This document shows positions 1-7,786 of a DNA stretch of 43,819 nucleotides, one piece after another. This DNA is from Eubacteriales bacterium (GTDB lineage Bacteria; Bacillota; Clostridia; Oscillospirales; Oscillospiraceae), in assembly GCA_030533415.1 (NCBI GenBank), contig JAUNJE010000022.1, forward strand, positions 1-43,819. Direction: 5' to 3'. The position numbers and the translations under genes were made by a program. Under the pieces are notes generated by a model, which was given only the letters and a program-made list of their open reading frames with translations, was not told the DNA's origin and did not search any database. Position 1 is the first letter of the stretch. Every line of letters starts with the position of its first letter.

Positions 1-210
1 ATAGTAGATATATACCCGACCCTTGCCATCATACCAGCCATTTTTGGCGGACAGGCTCATGCGGTCAAGAAGTAAGCCGTAAAGTAACTTTGCATCTGTG
101 GACAGGTCTTTGAATTGGGCACTCGTCACAAGCAGCTTGGGGATTCTATAGTAACTGAACAACTCCGATTCTCCACCATAGAAATAATCAAAATAGACTT
201 GTTTCTGCAA
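1..210 (-). CDS. repA: RepA-type replication initiator, N-terminal part (cut by window edge)
   Basis: Reads on the minus strand from a TTG start at 210, preceded by a good AAGGAGGT-like site (GGAGGT at 223-218, 7 nt spacing); 70 codons are visible before the window ends. The residues match the N-terminal domain of plasmid/ICE replication initiator protein A from Firmicutes, with the typical stretches YYRIPKLL, FKDLSTDAKLLYGLLLDRM and NGW-D--GRVYIYY. This winged-helix domain binds the origin of the element. The family is usual in integrative and conjugative elements, so an element extends to the left. Family recognition is from residue patterns only; the C-terminal part cannot be seen. Confidence 0.75.
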   Translation of the reverse strand, partial: MQKQVYFDYFYGGESELFSYYRIPKLLVTSAQFKDLSTDAKLLYGLLLDRMSLSAKNGWYDGKGRVYIYY

Positions 211-266
211 ACTGCTCACCTCCGGCTTATTACTTGTTTTTGTCTGCTACACTTTGCTGATTTGGC

Positions 267-368
267 TCATCTTCGGTCTGGGTCATTACCATGACTTATG
301 TGCGTATTGAAATACCAGGTGAAATGATCATAAACTCCGCCTTTGAATATAATTGCTTTGCTTTTCAT
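267..368 (-). CDS. Possible 33-residue ORF upstream of repA
   Basis: Minus-strand ATG at 368 follows GGAGCAAACAGC, a reasonable ribosome site, and the frame runs 33 codons (begins MKSKAIIFKGGVYDHFTW). It lies about 55 nt upstream of the repA start in the same direction. I do not recognise the product. The ribosome site and position favour a small real gene or leader; the short length leaves it uncertain. The surrounding 211-620 stretch is otherwise AT-rich non-coding DNA. Confidence 0.3.
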   Translation of the reverse strand: MKSKAIIFKGGVYDHFTWYFNTHISHGNDPDRR

Positions 369-540
369 GCTGTTTGCTCCTTTTATATTGATTTTAGCAT
401 AAAAGAAGTGCTCTGTGAAAGCACTCCGTGGAATTGTCATCCATTGTGAAACTACGAGAAGTGGATTGCGAGGGCCTATGCTTTGTGACATGATAGAATA
501 AATCTTACCAATTTAATTTGTAGAAAAAGTGAGAATTATG

Positions 541-569
541 TTGCCTGAACACGAAATGTAATGTATAAT
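541..569 (+). promoter_or_regulatory. Sigma-A type promoter for the PIN/membrane protein gene
   Basis: TTGCCT (541-546), 17 nt, TATAAT (564-569), about 55 nt upstream of the start codon. The good -10 and correct spacing support a promoter for the downstream single gene. Confidence 0.5.
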
Positions 570-622
570 TGTTTATTAGAATCATTGCATTGAAGAATCT
601 GGCCTATTTTTAAGGTAAAGGG

Positions 623-2539
623 ATGAAATATATGACAGACAGATTTACAAAAAACTATGCCCTGATAAAAAGCCAATGGCTTTCCAGTAATATTCTCGAC
701 GAATATCTGCCCTTTATTGCAACTATAATAATAGATGAAGGTATGGAAATTGTTGACGAGAATATAGTCTGTTCCAGATTAAATGAGAAATATCATGCAA
801 ATTTCCAGCCTACATTTGTACGGCAGGTGATTAGCAACGCTATGGCAAAAGACGCAGTTCAAAAAGTCCATGGAAACTATGTAGCAAATAAATCGGTTCT
901 AAAGCAACACTATATTTTGGATGAAGATTTCGAAAATAACTGGTCAGTCCTATTGGACGATTTTTGTAAGTATGCTACACAACAGGGATATACCATAAGC
1001 CGGGAGAATCTCGAAAATAATATTTCCTCGTTTATTGACGCATATGACGATCGCGTGATTTTTAATCATATTGAAGATATTGATACAGCCGAAAATACCT
1101 TTTTATATCACTGGTGCAATTATATCATTTCACTTAACTCAACAAATGAAGGGCTATACTCTTTTGTGGTTGGTCTATGTACTGCCAATTTAGTCAAAGC
1201 AACTTTGTTCTATTCCAGTAATGGACAGGCAGAGAATATAGATTTACAGGTTTTTCTCGACACGCCAATGGTATTTGCACTATTAGGCATGGATACGCCA
1301 GAAAGAAAATCTGCATTTAAGTATATTGTTGATAAAGCAAAGTCACTAGGGATGACGCTTCATGTTTTTGATCATAATTTAGAAGAAGTGCTTGGTATAA
1401 TGGAGCGTGCTTCGAAGTGGGCGCAAAGAGCAGATTACGATAATGCCAAAGCAAATAGAGTTGCACAGTATTTCCACGATTCCGAAATGACTCCGGAAGA
1501 TATGGTGGAGTATATTGGAAATGTTGAAAGTGAATTAAATCTTCTCGGAATTACACGAAGCGTTGCTGGTTATATAGATGATGAGAATGCATTCCAAGCT
1601 GACGAAAATAGCTTGTTTAATGCAATCAAAGCAGAGTATGGAAAAAGATCATTAAAATATTATAACGAGGAGATTTATGAAAACAGTATCCGCACTGATG
1701 TGCGATCGATTGTCATGGTTCAGAGAAAACGGCAAGGATCGTTGGCAACTGTTATAAAGACTGCAAAAATAATCTTCATAACAACTAATGGAGTAATTGC
1801 GAAAGTCAGTAAAGATATTATGCAAGCTGACACATTGATGGAAAGCAAGATACCCGCAAGCATTACCGCTGATATATTTGGCACACTCCTTTGGATGGAT
1901 TTTCCCGATAGTAGTAACGATTATCAGAGCATGAAGTTACTGGCTGATTGCAAAGCACTACTCAGGCCATCACCACAAATGATTGCAACTTTCAAGATTA
2001 AGCTGGATGAAGCATATAAAAAGCACGCTGAGGGTCTGACCGAGGAGAAATTCCTTTTTTTAAGGTCACACCCGATAGTTCAAACCAAGCTTTTGGATGC
2101 AACCACAGGCGACTATGCTCAATTTACAGATCAAACATGGCGTGAAGTATACAATCAAATCGAATCTCACGCTATTTACGAAGGTGAAAAAAAGTATCAA
2201 ATTGAGAAGGAAGATCATTTCAGGACTAGAAAGGAGTTAGATCGCGTAAAAGAGGATCGTGATGCAGAAATTGCATACAATGAAAGATTAAAACAGCAGA
2301 TAGTTGAACAGCAAGAGCGTTTCGCTACTATTGTAGCAAAGGTAATCGCTGCCGTTATATTCGGGTTGCCATATGTTGCAAGTTCGGTTGTTATTATTCT
2401 CATACAAAATCAGCATGGAACGCCTACAATAAAGGGAATTATTATCATTGTGCTCACACTACTCCTTGCCTTTCTTTCGAAAACACTCTATGGCAAACTC
2501 ACAAACGTAATTAAAGGAAAAGTGAAAGCAAAGTTATAA
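623..2539 (+). CDS. Predicted PIN-like nuclease with C-terminal membrane helices (unnamed family)
   Basis: The product is 638 residues. Residues 1-100 look helical and winged-helix-like. Residues 207-400 have the outline of a PIN-like domain: hydrophobic strand then Asp (VFLDTP, D213), a helix start with HNLEEV (E254/E255), RTDVRSI (D359) and a strand ending ITTNG (T387/N389). A roughly 100-residue insertion separates the second and third elements. Residues 520-565 are charged and coiled-coil-like, followed by two hydrophobic segments (about 566-596 and 603-620) and a basic tail. Such a layout would place an RNase-type domain at the membrane. The gene is AT-rich, stands alone with its own promoter, and sits between repA and a tRNA scar, so it is cargo of the integrated element. 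Start 623 or 632 are both possible (AAGG and AAAGGG sites). PIN assignment and any defence role are inference. Confidence 0.6.
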   Translation: MKYMTDRFTKNYALIKSQWLSSNILDEYLPFIATIIIDEGMEIVDENIVCSRLNEKYHANFQPTFVRQVISNAMAKDAVQKVHGNYVANKSVLKQHYILDEDFENNWSVLLDDFCKYATQQGYTISRENLENNISSFIDAYDDRVIFNHIEDIDTAENTFLYHWCNYIISLNSTNEGLYSFVVGLCTANLVKATLFYSSNGQAENIDLQVFLDTPMVFALLGMDTPERKSAFKYIVDKAKSLGMTLHVFDHNLEEVLGIMERASKWAQRADYDNAKANRVAQYFHDSEMTPEDMVEYIGNVESELNLLGITRSVAGYIDDENAFQADENSLFNAIKAEYGKRSLKYYNEEIYENSIRTDVRSIVMVQRKRQGSLATVIKTAKIIFITTNGVIAKVSKDIMQADTLMESKIPASITADIFGTLLWMDFPDSSNDYQSMKLLADCKALLRPSPQMIATFKIKLDEAYKKHAEGLTEEKFLFLRSHPIVQTKLLDATTGDYAQFTDQTWREVYNQIESHAIYEGEKKYQIEKEDHFRTRKELDRVKEDRDAEIAYNERLKQQIVEQQERFATIVAKVIAAVIFGLPYVASSVVIILIQNQHGTPTIKGIIIIVLTLLLAFLSKTLYGKLTNVIKGKVKAKL

Positions 2540-2604
2540 TTGTAATGAAATGTAGCTCTAGTGTCAGGCATTTTAGTTGCATGACATGAATAAATCGGAG
2601 CAAA

Positions 2605-2648
2605 AGAAAAAGGCATCCCCGATGCCCGTAAAAGGCGATTGGATGCCT
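2605..2648 (+). terminator. Nested inverted repeats after the PIN/membrane gene
   Basis: AGGCATCC (2611-2618) pairs with GGATGCCT (2641-2648), and inside it GGCATC-CCC-GATGCC forms a smaller hairpin. There is no clear T tract, so it may be a terminator or an element-end recombinase site. The stretch 2540-2755 has no gene. Confidence 0.35.
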
Positions 2649-2755
2649 GATATATAGCAAGGACATGCACCATTTTCCGCGTTTTCCTGTGTTTTTACGA
2701 TTTTTTATGACGATTTTCTGCCTGATTTAATAACGCATATTTCTTAACCATACGG

Positions 2756-2812
2756 GAGCGCACCACATTCGCATTGTGGGGGTCGAGGGTTCGAATCCCT
2801 TCAAGTCCACCA
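2756..2812 (+). tRNA. tRNA-Ala(CGC) 3' half only: attachment-site scar
   Basis: From GAGCGC onward the sequence has an anticodon arm CCACA-TTCGCAT-TGTGG (anticodon CGC, Ala), variable loop, T arm GAGGG-TTCGAAT-CCCTT, acceptor 3' strand CAAGTCC, discriminator A and encoded CCA. The expected 5' strand GGACTTG and the D-arm start are absent; unrelated AT-rich DNA lies there. A tRNA 3' portion without its 5' part is the normal product of tyrosine-integrase insertion into a tRNA gene. The intact tRNA should lie at the other end of the element, left of this window. It is not expected to be functional. Confidence 0.8.
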
Positions 2813-2815
2813 AAG

Positions 2816-2857
2816 AAGGGGCTGTAGCGAAACGTAAGTTAGCTGCAGCCCCTTTTT
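2816..2857 (+). terminator. Terminator of the former tRNA-Ala gene
   Basis: A 13-bp stem with one G-T pair (AAGGGGCTGTAGC / GCTGCAGCCCCTT) followed by TTTTT begins four bases after the tRNA CCA end. Confidence 0.8.
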
Positions 2858-2902
2858 CCGGCTTCTGCAGACCGGGAGCGCCGGGAAATTGCGCTTCGGC
2901 GC

Positions 2903-2942
2903 AGAAAAAAACTTCCGGCAGCCCAAAACGGCATGCCGGAAG
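2903..2942 (-). terminator. Terminator of the MATE operon
   Basis: On the minus strand CTTCCGGCA pairs with TGCCGGAAG and is followed by seven T residues, 12 nt after the MATE stop codon. Confidence 0.8.
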
Positions 2943-2954
2943 CATTTTTAGGTT

Positions 2955-4337
2955 TTATCCTTTTTCCGCGCACAGCTGCGAAACCTTCTTGCGGAATTCT
3001 CTGCGGGTGCAGAAAATACTGGTCAGCACCGCCAGGACCTCGGACACCCACATGGCATACCATACGGCGCTGACACCGCCCAGCTTGCCAAAGAGAAATG
3101 CCAAGGGAACCATGGGGATGAATTGCCGCAGGGCGGTACCGGCCATGTTTACCATGCCGTTGCCCAGGCCGGAGCAGGTGTAGCCCAGCACGGTCGTGAC
3201 AGCGCCCAGAAGAAAGGTCACCGCAATGACCCGCAGGCCGGGGATACCGATGACCAGCGCGGCCTCGGAGGCGGAGAAAATACGCAGCAGCGGGCCGGGG
3301 ATCGCCTCAAACAGAATGGTACCCACAACGGCGATGCCAATGGCCACGGGAACGGCAGTGCGCAGGACCTGTTTGATTCGGTTGGCATTCTTTGCGCCGT
3401 AGTTAAAGCCTACGATGGGGATTGCCGCCTGGCCCAGGCCCATGATGGGCATATACAGGAAGTTTTGTAATTTGTAATACCCGCCGAAAAAGGCAATGGC
3501 CGGTGCGGAATTGGCGCTGCCATCGGCCCCAAAGCCGGGCAGCAGAATGCCGAGGATGGCATTCATAGAGAACAGCATGATGGCGCTCATGGCCTGGGTC
3601 AGGATTGTTGGCAAACCGACCTTATAGATCGGCCATACGGTATCCTTGCGCATCCGAAAGCCCTTGAACACGAATCTTACCTCGTGGTTGGTGGCGGCGT
3701 TTAAGCCCAGGGCAACGGCGGCCCCTACCCATTGACCGATCACGGTGGCAATGGCGGCGCCCTCGATGCCCATGCCGCATCCAAAAATCAGCACGGGATC
3801 CAGGATAATGTTGGTCACAGCGCCGATAATCAGGGAGATCATGCTCAGAAACGTATTTCCCACAGCCTGCAAAAGCCGCTGGCCCAACGTTTCCATGAAT
3901 ACACCCAGGCAGAAGAGGGTGCAGATTCGCAGGTAACGCTGACACATGGCGAGGGCATTTTCACTGCCGCTGCACATGCGGAGGTAGACGTTTAAGAAGA
4001 AGGCCCCGAAAATCATAAAGACTGCCGTGCCGATGAGCGATAAAACCAGACCGGTGGTTGCGGCCCGGTTGGCGTCTTCATACCGTTTCGCCCCCACCAT
4101 CCGGGAAACCACGGCATTGACACCCACGCCGGTGCCCACGGAAACCGCCACCATCAGCAGCTGTACCGGATAGGCAAGGGACGTGGCGGTGAAGGCTTCC
4201 TCGCTGATTTTGGCCACAAAGATACCGTCTACGATGTTGTACAGGGACTGTACCAGCAGGGACAGCATCAAAGGCAGGGCCATGGTAATGACCAGCTTCG
4301 GGACGGGCATAACGCCCATTTTATTTTCCTTCGCCAT
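2955..4337 (-). CDS. MATE family efflux transporter
   Basis: A 460-residue multidrug and toxic compound extrusion protein, the usual length for the family, with about twelve hydrophobic segments. MATE proteins export cationic drugs or metabolites across the membrane using a sodium or proton gradient. Typical segments seen are MALPLMLSLLVQSLYNIVDGIFV near the N terminus, NAVVSRMVGA and the second-half repeat with LPTILTQAMSAIM and GYTCSGLGNGM. I chose the ATG at 4337 (MAKENKMGV), which follows GGGGGACATC; an upstream in-frame ATG at 4361 lacks a ribosome site. The start overlaps the upstream small gene by 17 nt, implying translational coupling. It faces away from a MarR gene, its likely repressor. 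Substrate unknown. Confidence 0.9.
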   Translation of the reverse strand: MAKENKMGVMPVPKLVITMALPLMLSLLVQSLYNIVDGIFVAKISEEAFTATSLAYPVQLLMVAVSVGTGVGVNAVVSRMVGAKRYEDANRAATTGLVLSLIGTAVFMIFGAFFLNVYLRMCSGSENALAMCQRYLRICTLFCLGVFMETLGQRLLQAVGNTFLSMISLIIGAVTNIILDPVLIFGCGMGIEGAAIATVIGQWVGAAVALGLNAATNHEVRFVFKGFRMRKDTVWPIYKVGLPTILTQAMSAIMLFSMNAILGILLPGFGADGSANSAPAIAFFGGYYKLQNFLYMPIMGLGQAAIPIVGFNYGAKNANRIKQVLRTAVPVAIGIAVVGTILFEAIPGPLLRIFSASEAALVIGIPGLRVIAVTFLLGAVTTVLGYTCSGLGNGMVNMAGTALRQFIPMVPLAFLFGKLGGVSAVWYAMWVSEVLAVLTSIFCTRREFRKKVSQLCAEKG

Positions 4338-4662
4338 GATGATGTCCCCCGTGAGATGCATCCGTATTTGCCCGTGCTTTCCAATCTGCCAGCAGGGTTC
4401 CCAGCAGCCGCTCCAGCTCGGCCTGCTCCTGGGGATTCAGGGCAGACAGCAGATCGTCGCCGCTGACGCCGCCGTGATGCAGCAGATGGCCGCACTGCCT
4501 CAGCTGGCCGATGGGCCCCTTGGGCATTTCACGGCCCATTCTTTCGTTTCCGTCGTCTTTGGACTCCAGTCCGAAATGCCTGCGGCCCCTGCCGCATTTC
4601 AGGGCATCCACCGGGCACTGGTTGTCGCATTGATCGCATAGCTGCTTTTCCATAATCATCAT
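4321..4662 (-). CDS. Cys/His-rich small protein, first gene of the MATE operon
   Basis: A 113-residue soluble protein with an N-terminal cysteine cluster (CDQCDNQCPVDALKCGRGRRHF), a central stretch GQLRQCGHLLHHGG and a C-terminal histidine-rich tail ending SHGGHHHGEGK. The middle, LNPQEQAELERLLGTLLADW, resembles the C-terminal helix of MarR-type proteins, but no DNA-binding domain is present. The start ATG (4662, or 4653) follows AAAGGAA. The Cys/His ends suggest metal binding or redox sensing; this is inference. Co-transcribed and overlapping with the MATE gene. I do not recognise a named family. Confidence 0.75.
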   Translation of the reverse strand: MMIMEKQLCDQCDNQCPVDALKCGRGRRHFGLESKDDGNERMGREMPKGPIGQLRQCGHLLHHGGVSGDDLLSALNPQEQAELERLLGTLLADWKARANTDASHGGHHHGEGK

Positions 4663-4681
4663 TTCCTTTCCCTTTATTTAC

Positions 4682-4693
4682 TTAGGTGCCTAA
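4682..4693. promoter_or_regulatory. Second putative MarR operator
   Basis: TTAGGTGCCTAA is palindromic apart from its central two bases and abuts the -10 box of the leftward promoter. It resembles the main operator half-site (AAGG/CCTT versus TAGG/CCTA). Confidence 0.5.
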
Positions 4694-4722
4694 ATATTAT
4701 CATATCCATACACATTTGTCAA
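4694..4722 (-). promoter_or_regulatory. Leftward promoter of the MATE operon
   Basis: On the minus strand TTGACA (4722-4717), 17 nt, TAATAT (4699-4694). It is 32 nt upstream of the first gene's start. The -35 box is half of the 18-bp palindrome shared with the rightward promoter. Confidence 0.7.
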
Positions 4723-4734
4723 GGCGCCTTGACA
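4717..4734. promoter_or_regulatory. 18-bp perfect palindrome holding both divergent -35 boxes
   Basis: TGTCAAGGCGCCTTGACA reads the same on both strands. Its right half is the TTGACA of the marR promoter and its left half the TTGACA of the MATE promoter. A MarR dimer bound here would shut both promoters. That MarR binds it is inference from position and symmetry. Confidence 0.75.
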
Positions 4735-4757
4735 TTTTTTTTGAAATCCGGTATACT
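4729..4757 (+). promoter_or_regulatory. Rightward promoter of marR
   Basis: TTGACA (4729-4734), 17 nt, TATACT (4752-4757): near-consensus sigma-A promoter 32 nt upstream of the marR start. Confidence 0.8.
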
Positions 4758-4788
4758 GCCTTTATCAATAAAGAAAGGACGTGGTGTT

Positions 4789-5208
4789 ATGGATGGGGAC
4801 AAGCACACGGATATTCCGACGGCGGAGTGGCTGCATGTGCTTTTGATCCGGTGCGGACAAAAGCTGGGTAGCAGCGGCCCTCGCCAGACCCAGGGGCGGA
4901 TTCTGAAGATTCTTTACCTGCACGGCCCCATGACCCAGGGCGCGCTTCAGGAGAAATTGGGGATTCAGCCAGGCTCCATGAGTGAAATTGCCGCCAAGCT
5001 GGAACGCAAGGGACTGCTCCTCAGGGAGCGGGACGGCGCGGACAAGCGGAAAGTCTTTCTCTCTCTGACGGATGCGGGCCGGGCGGATGTGGAGGAGCAT
5101 AGGGCCAAAAGCAGGTTTTCCGGTGGTCACCGTTTTGCCGCATTGTCGGAGGAAGAGCAGCAGACGCTTTGTATGCTTCTGGAAAAGCTCATGCGCAGCT
5201 GGGAGTAA
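4789..5208 (+). CDS. MarR family transcriptional regulator
   Basis: A 139-residue winged-helix repressor. The HTH and wing are visible: GPMTQGALQEKLGIQPGSMSEIAAKLERKGLLLRERDGADKRKVFLSLTDAG, with the conserved D--DKR---L-LT--G wing signature. The start ATG at 4789 follows AAAGGA at good spacing; an earlier in-frame ATG at 4729 lies inside the promoter. It is divergent from the MATE operon and the intergenic region carries two palindromes, so it most likely represses itself and the exporter until a ligand binds. The ligand cannot be read from the sequence. The C terminus LLEKLMRSWE is a usual dimerisation helix. Confidence 0.9.
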   Translation: MDGDKHTDIPTAEWLHVLLIRCGQKLGSSGPRQTQGRILKILYLHGPMTQGALQEKLGIQPGSMSEIAAKLERKGLLLRERDGADKRKVFLSLTDAGRADVEEHRAKSRFSGGHRFAALSEEEQQTLCMLLEKLMRSWE

Positions 5209-5260
5209 GGGCTTTGGTTTACCGCTGTCTGCTTCAAAGCCTGCCGGAGCCGGCGGAATA

Positions 5261-5306
5261 GAAAACCGTGTACCGGGATTTTGCTCCTGCGGTGCGCGGT
5301 TTTTCT
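5261..5306 (+). terminator. Probable terminator after marR
   Basis: GAAAACCG pairs with CGGTTTTTC across an imperfect stem, ending in a T-rich run. The 5209-5753 stretch has no gene; it holds this site and two repeats. Confidence 0.5.
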
Positions 5307-5518
5307 TCTTTGGTTTTCCCCGGAAGAAGGGAAAAATACGCGCCCATGGAAAATAGCGGGGGAATTTCTCATGGAATTGGGGCACACTAGTTTTACCCCC
5401 CAAGGCCGTGCCCGCCTGTGCCGGCATGGAAAAATTGGGAGAAAACAAAAGGTGTGATACTGAGATTCCATTAAAAATGTGAATCAATAGTTGAAACAGT
5501 GAAAGCATTCTGAACGGC

Positions 5519-5638
5519 TGTCATCCTGAGGGTCGCCGCCAAAGGCGGCGGAGTCGAAGGATCTTCGCATTTGCTTTTTCTTGGTACGTAACTTAAGTGC
5601 CAAGATCCTTCGACTCGCTCCGCTCGCTCAGGATGACA
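5519..5638. repeat. REP-like inverted repeat (TGTCATCCTGAG family)
   Basis: TGTCATCCTGAG and GAGTCGAAGGATCTT (5519-5565) return inverted as AAGATCCTTCGACTC and CTCAGGATGACA (5602-5638) around a short unique centre. The type is a widespread palindromic intergenic repeat in gut Firmicutes and other bacteria. A GC-rich subhairpin (CGCCGCC-AAA-GGCGGCG) lies in the left arm only. No coding capacity. Confidence 0.85.
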
Positions 5639-5689
5639 ACCGGTGTGTTTTCCCGTTTTTTCCAAACAATTCAACTCTTGATTCGCATT

Positions 5690-5721
5690 AAAAAGTTTCA
5701 TTCGCCAGAATGAAACTTTTT
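5690..5721. repeat. 14-bp perfect hairpin upstream of yyaL-like gene
   Basis: AAAAAGTTTCATTC, loop GCCA, GAATGAAACTTTTT. It can act as a terminator in either direction and ends 32 nt before the next start codon. It is followed by TATAAAGAAACAG, as in the hairpin repeats at 32983 and 41835, so it belongs to that family. Confidence 0.7.
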
Positions 5722-5753
5722 TATAAAGAAACAGCAATGTAAGGAGGACTGGC

Positions 5754-7751
5754 ATGGCAAACCGATTGAATCAGGAAAAATCGCCGTATCTGCTGCAGCA
5801 TGGGGAGAATCCCGTGGACTGGTATCCCTGGTGTGCGGATGCCTTTCAGAAAGCGGTGAGGGAGGATAAGCCTGTGTTCCTCAGCATCGGCTATTCCACC
5901 TGCCACTGGTGCCATGTAATGGCCCATGAGTGCTTTGAGGACAGGGAAGTGGCGGACCTGCTCAACCGGCAGTTCATCAGCATCAAGGTGGACCGGGAGG
6001 AACGCCCGGACATTGATGCCGTGTATATGTCCGCCTGCCAGGCCGTTACCGGCTCCGGCGGATGGCCCTTGACCATTTTTATGACGCCGGAGCAGAAGCC
6101 GTTTTTTGCGGGAACCTATTTCCCAAAGCATGGCGGTTATGGCCGGCTGGGCCTGATGGAATTGCTGGAACGGGTGGCGGAGCTTTGGAAACACGACAGG
6201 GAAGCGCTTCTGAATGCGGGAAATCAAATCAGCGCGGCCATCAACCATGTGAAAACAGCCGGCGGCCGGGAACCTGACCGTAAGCTGGCTGAGCGGGCCT
6301 TTGCACAGCTGGCGGGAAGATTTGACCATCAATGGGGCGGTTTTGGGGAGGCACCCAAATTTCCGACGCCCCATAATCTGCTGTTCCTGATGCGGTATGC
6401 GTCCGCCATGCAGGAGCCAAACGCGCTGAAAATGGCGCAGACCACCCTGGAGGACATGGCCAGAGGCGGCATCCATGACCACATCGGCGGCGGCTTTTCC
6501 CGGTACTCCACCGACGAAATGTGGCTGGTGCCCCATTTTGAGAAGATGCTCTATGACAACGCGCTGCTGCTGATAACCTATGCGAAAGCCTTTCAGTACA
6601 CCAAGCGGGAGTGCTTTGCCGACGTAGCGAACCGAACCGCCCGGTATATCCTGAGGGAACTGACCGGCGAAGAGGGCGGCTGTTACTGCGGCCAGGACGC
6701 GGACAGCGGCGGCGTAGAGGGGAAATACTATGTGTTCACCCCTGAGGAAGGAAAACAGGTTTTGGGAGAAGCGGATGGCGGGGAATTCTGCCGCCTGTAT
6801 GATATCACGCAGTCCGGCAATTTTGAGGGGAAAAGCATTCCAAACCGGATCCGCAGCTTCGAAGAGGGATGGAGCCGGGAGGATCCCAGGCTGAAAAAAC
6901 TCTATGATTACCGTCTGAATCGTGCGAAGCTCCACAAGGATGATAAAATACTGCTCTCCTGGAACGCCTGGACCATGATCGGGCTGGCAAGGGCCGGGGT
7001 GGCATTGGGAGAGGAGGTGTACCTGAATGCGGCGGTCCGGATACAAAGTTTTATTGAATCCAGAATGACGGATGATGACAACCGACTGTATCTGCGCTAC
7101 CGGGATGGTGAGGCCGCGCATGGGGGACAGCTGGAGGACTACGCCGTGTATGCCCTGGCATTGCTGGAGCTGTACCGGGCTACGTTTGACGCCGGATATC
7201 TGAAAGAGGCGGTACGGCGCGCAAAGCAGATGATGGAGCTGTTTGAGGACAGGGAAACAGGCGGTTACTTTATGACCGCGTCCGACGGTGAGAAGCTGAT
7301 CGCCCGGCCAAAGGAAACTTACGATGGCGCCATTCCGTCGGGCAATTCCGCCGCTGCCATGGTGCTGCAAAGCCTGGCGGCCCTGACCGGGGAAAGGGAA
7401 TGGCAGGCAGCTGCGGACAGGCAAATGCGGTTTCTGGCGGAGAATATCGGGGAGTATCCTTCTGCCAGCTGCTTCGGCATCCTGGCCATGATGGATGCAG
7501 TGTATCCGCACAGGGAACTGGTTTGCACGCACAAAAGCGGTTTGCCCCGTGAATTGGAGGCATATTTGAAGGAACATCCGGCCGAGGATCTGTGTGTTCT
7601 TCTGAAAACGGCCGGCAATGCGGAGCTGCTTGCGGGGCTTGCTCCCTTCACCCGGGACTATCCCATCGCGGCTGAAGGCCCGGTTTATTACCTCTGTGAA
7701 AACGGCGCCTGCAAAGCGCCCGTAACGGATTTCCGGCAGTTGAAGCTCTGA
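5754..7751 (+). CDS. yyaL: YyaL/DUF255 thioredoxin-domain protein
   Basis: A 665-residue protein of the YyaL/SSP411 (spermatogenesis-associated protein 20) family. The N-terminal thioredoxin-like DUF255 domain shows the hallmark NPVDWYPW and [12 protein letters not shown] with the C50-x-x-C53 pair; it is followed by [10 protein letters not shown] and [10 protein letters not shown]. The remainder (about 190-660) is the alpha/alpha-toroid part resembling N-acylglucosamine 2-epimerases and glycosidases ([22 protein letters not shown]). Length is as usual for the family. The start ATG follows AAGGAGG. The biochemical role of the family is not settled; the CxxC suggests redox or disulphide chemistry. 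It is a single gene closed by a hairpin terminator. Confidence 0.9.
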   Translation: MANRLNQEKSPYLLQHGENPVDWYPWCADAFQKAVREDKPVFLSIGYSTCHWCHVMAHECFEDREVADLLNRQFISIKVDREERPDIDAVYMSACQAVTGSGGWPLTIFMTPEQKPFFAGTYFPKHGGYGRLGLMELLERVAELWKHDREALLNAGNQISAAINHVKTAGGREPDRKLAERAFAQLAGRFDHQWGGFGEAPKFPTPHNLLFLMRYASAMQEPNALKMAQTTLEDMARGGIHDHIGGGFSRYSTDEMWLVPHFEKMLYDNALLLITYAKAFQYTKRECFADVANRTARYILRELTGEEGGCYCGQDADSGGVEGKYYVFTPEEGKQVLGEADGGEFCRLYDITQSGNFEGKSIPNRIRSFEEGWSREDPRLKKLYDYRLNRAKLHKDDKILLSWNAWTMIGLARAGVALGEEVYLNAAVRIQSFIESRMTDDDNRLYLRYRDGEAAHGGQLEDYAVYALALLELYRATFDAGYLKEAVRRAKQMMELFEDRETGGYFMTASDGEKLIARPKETYDGAIPSGNSAAAMVLQSLAALTGEREWQAAADRQMRFLAENIGEYPSASCFGILAMMDAVYPHRELVCTHKSGLPRELEAYLKEHPAEDLCVLLKTAGNAELLAGLAPFTRDYPIAAEGPVYYLCENGACKAPVTDFRQLKL

Positions 7752-7753
7752 AA

Positions 7754-7786
7754 ATTGAGGGAGAACGGCAAAGGTTCTCCCTCAAT
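7754..7786. terminator. Convergent bidirectional terminator
   Basis: A 13-bp perfect stem (ATTGAGGGAGAAC and its complement) with loop GGCAAAG lies directly after the yyaL stop and contains the stop codon of the leftward tocopherol-cyclase-like gene. Confidence 0.75.

Noticed and set aside
5721-7577. 618-codon open frame on the minus strand
   Set aside because: Antisense shadow of the YyaL-like gene, without a ribosome site.
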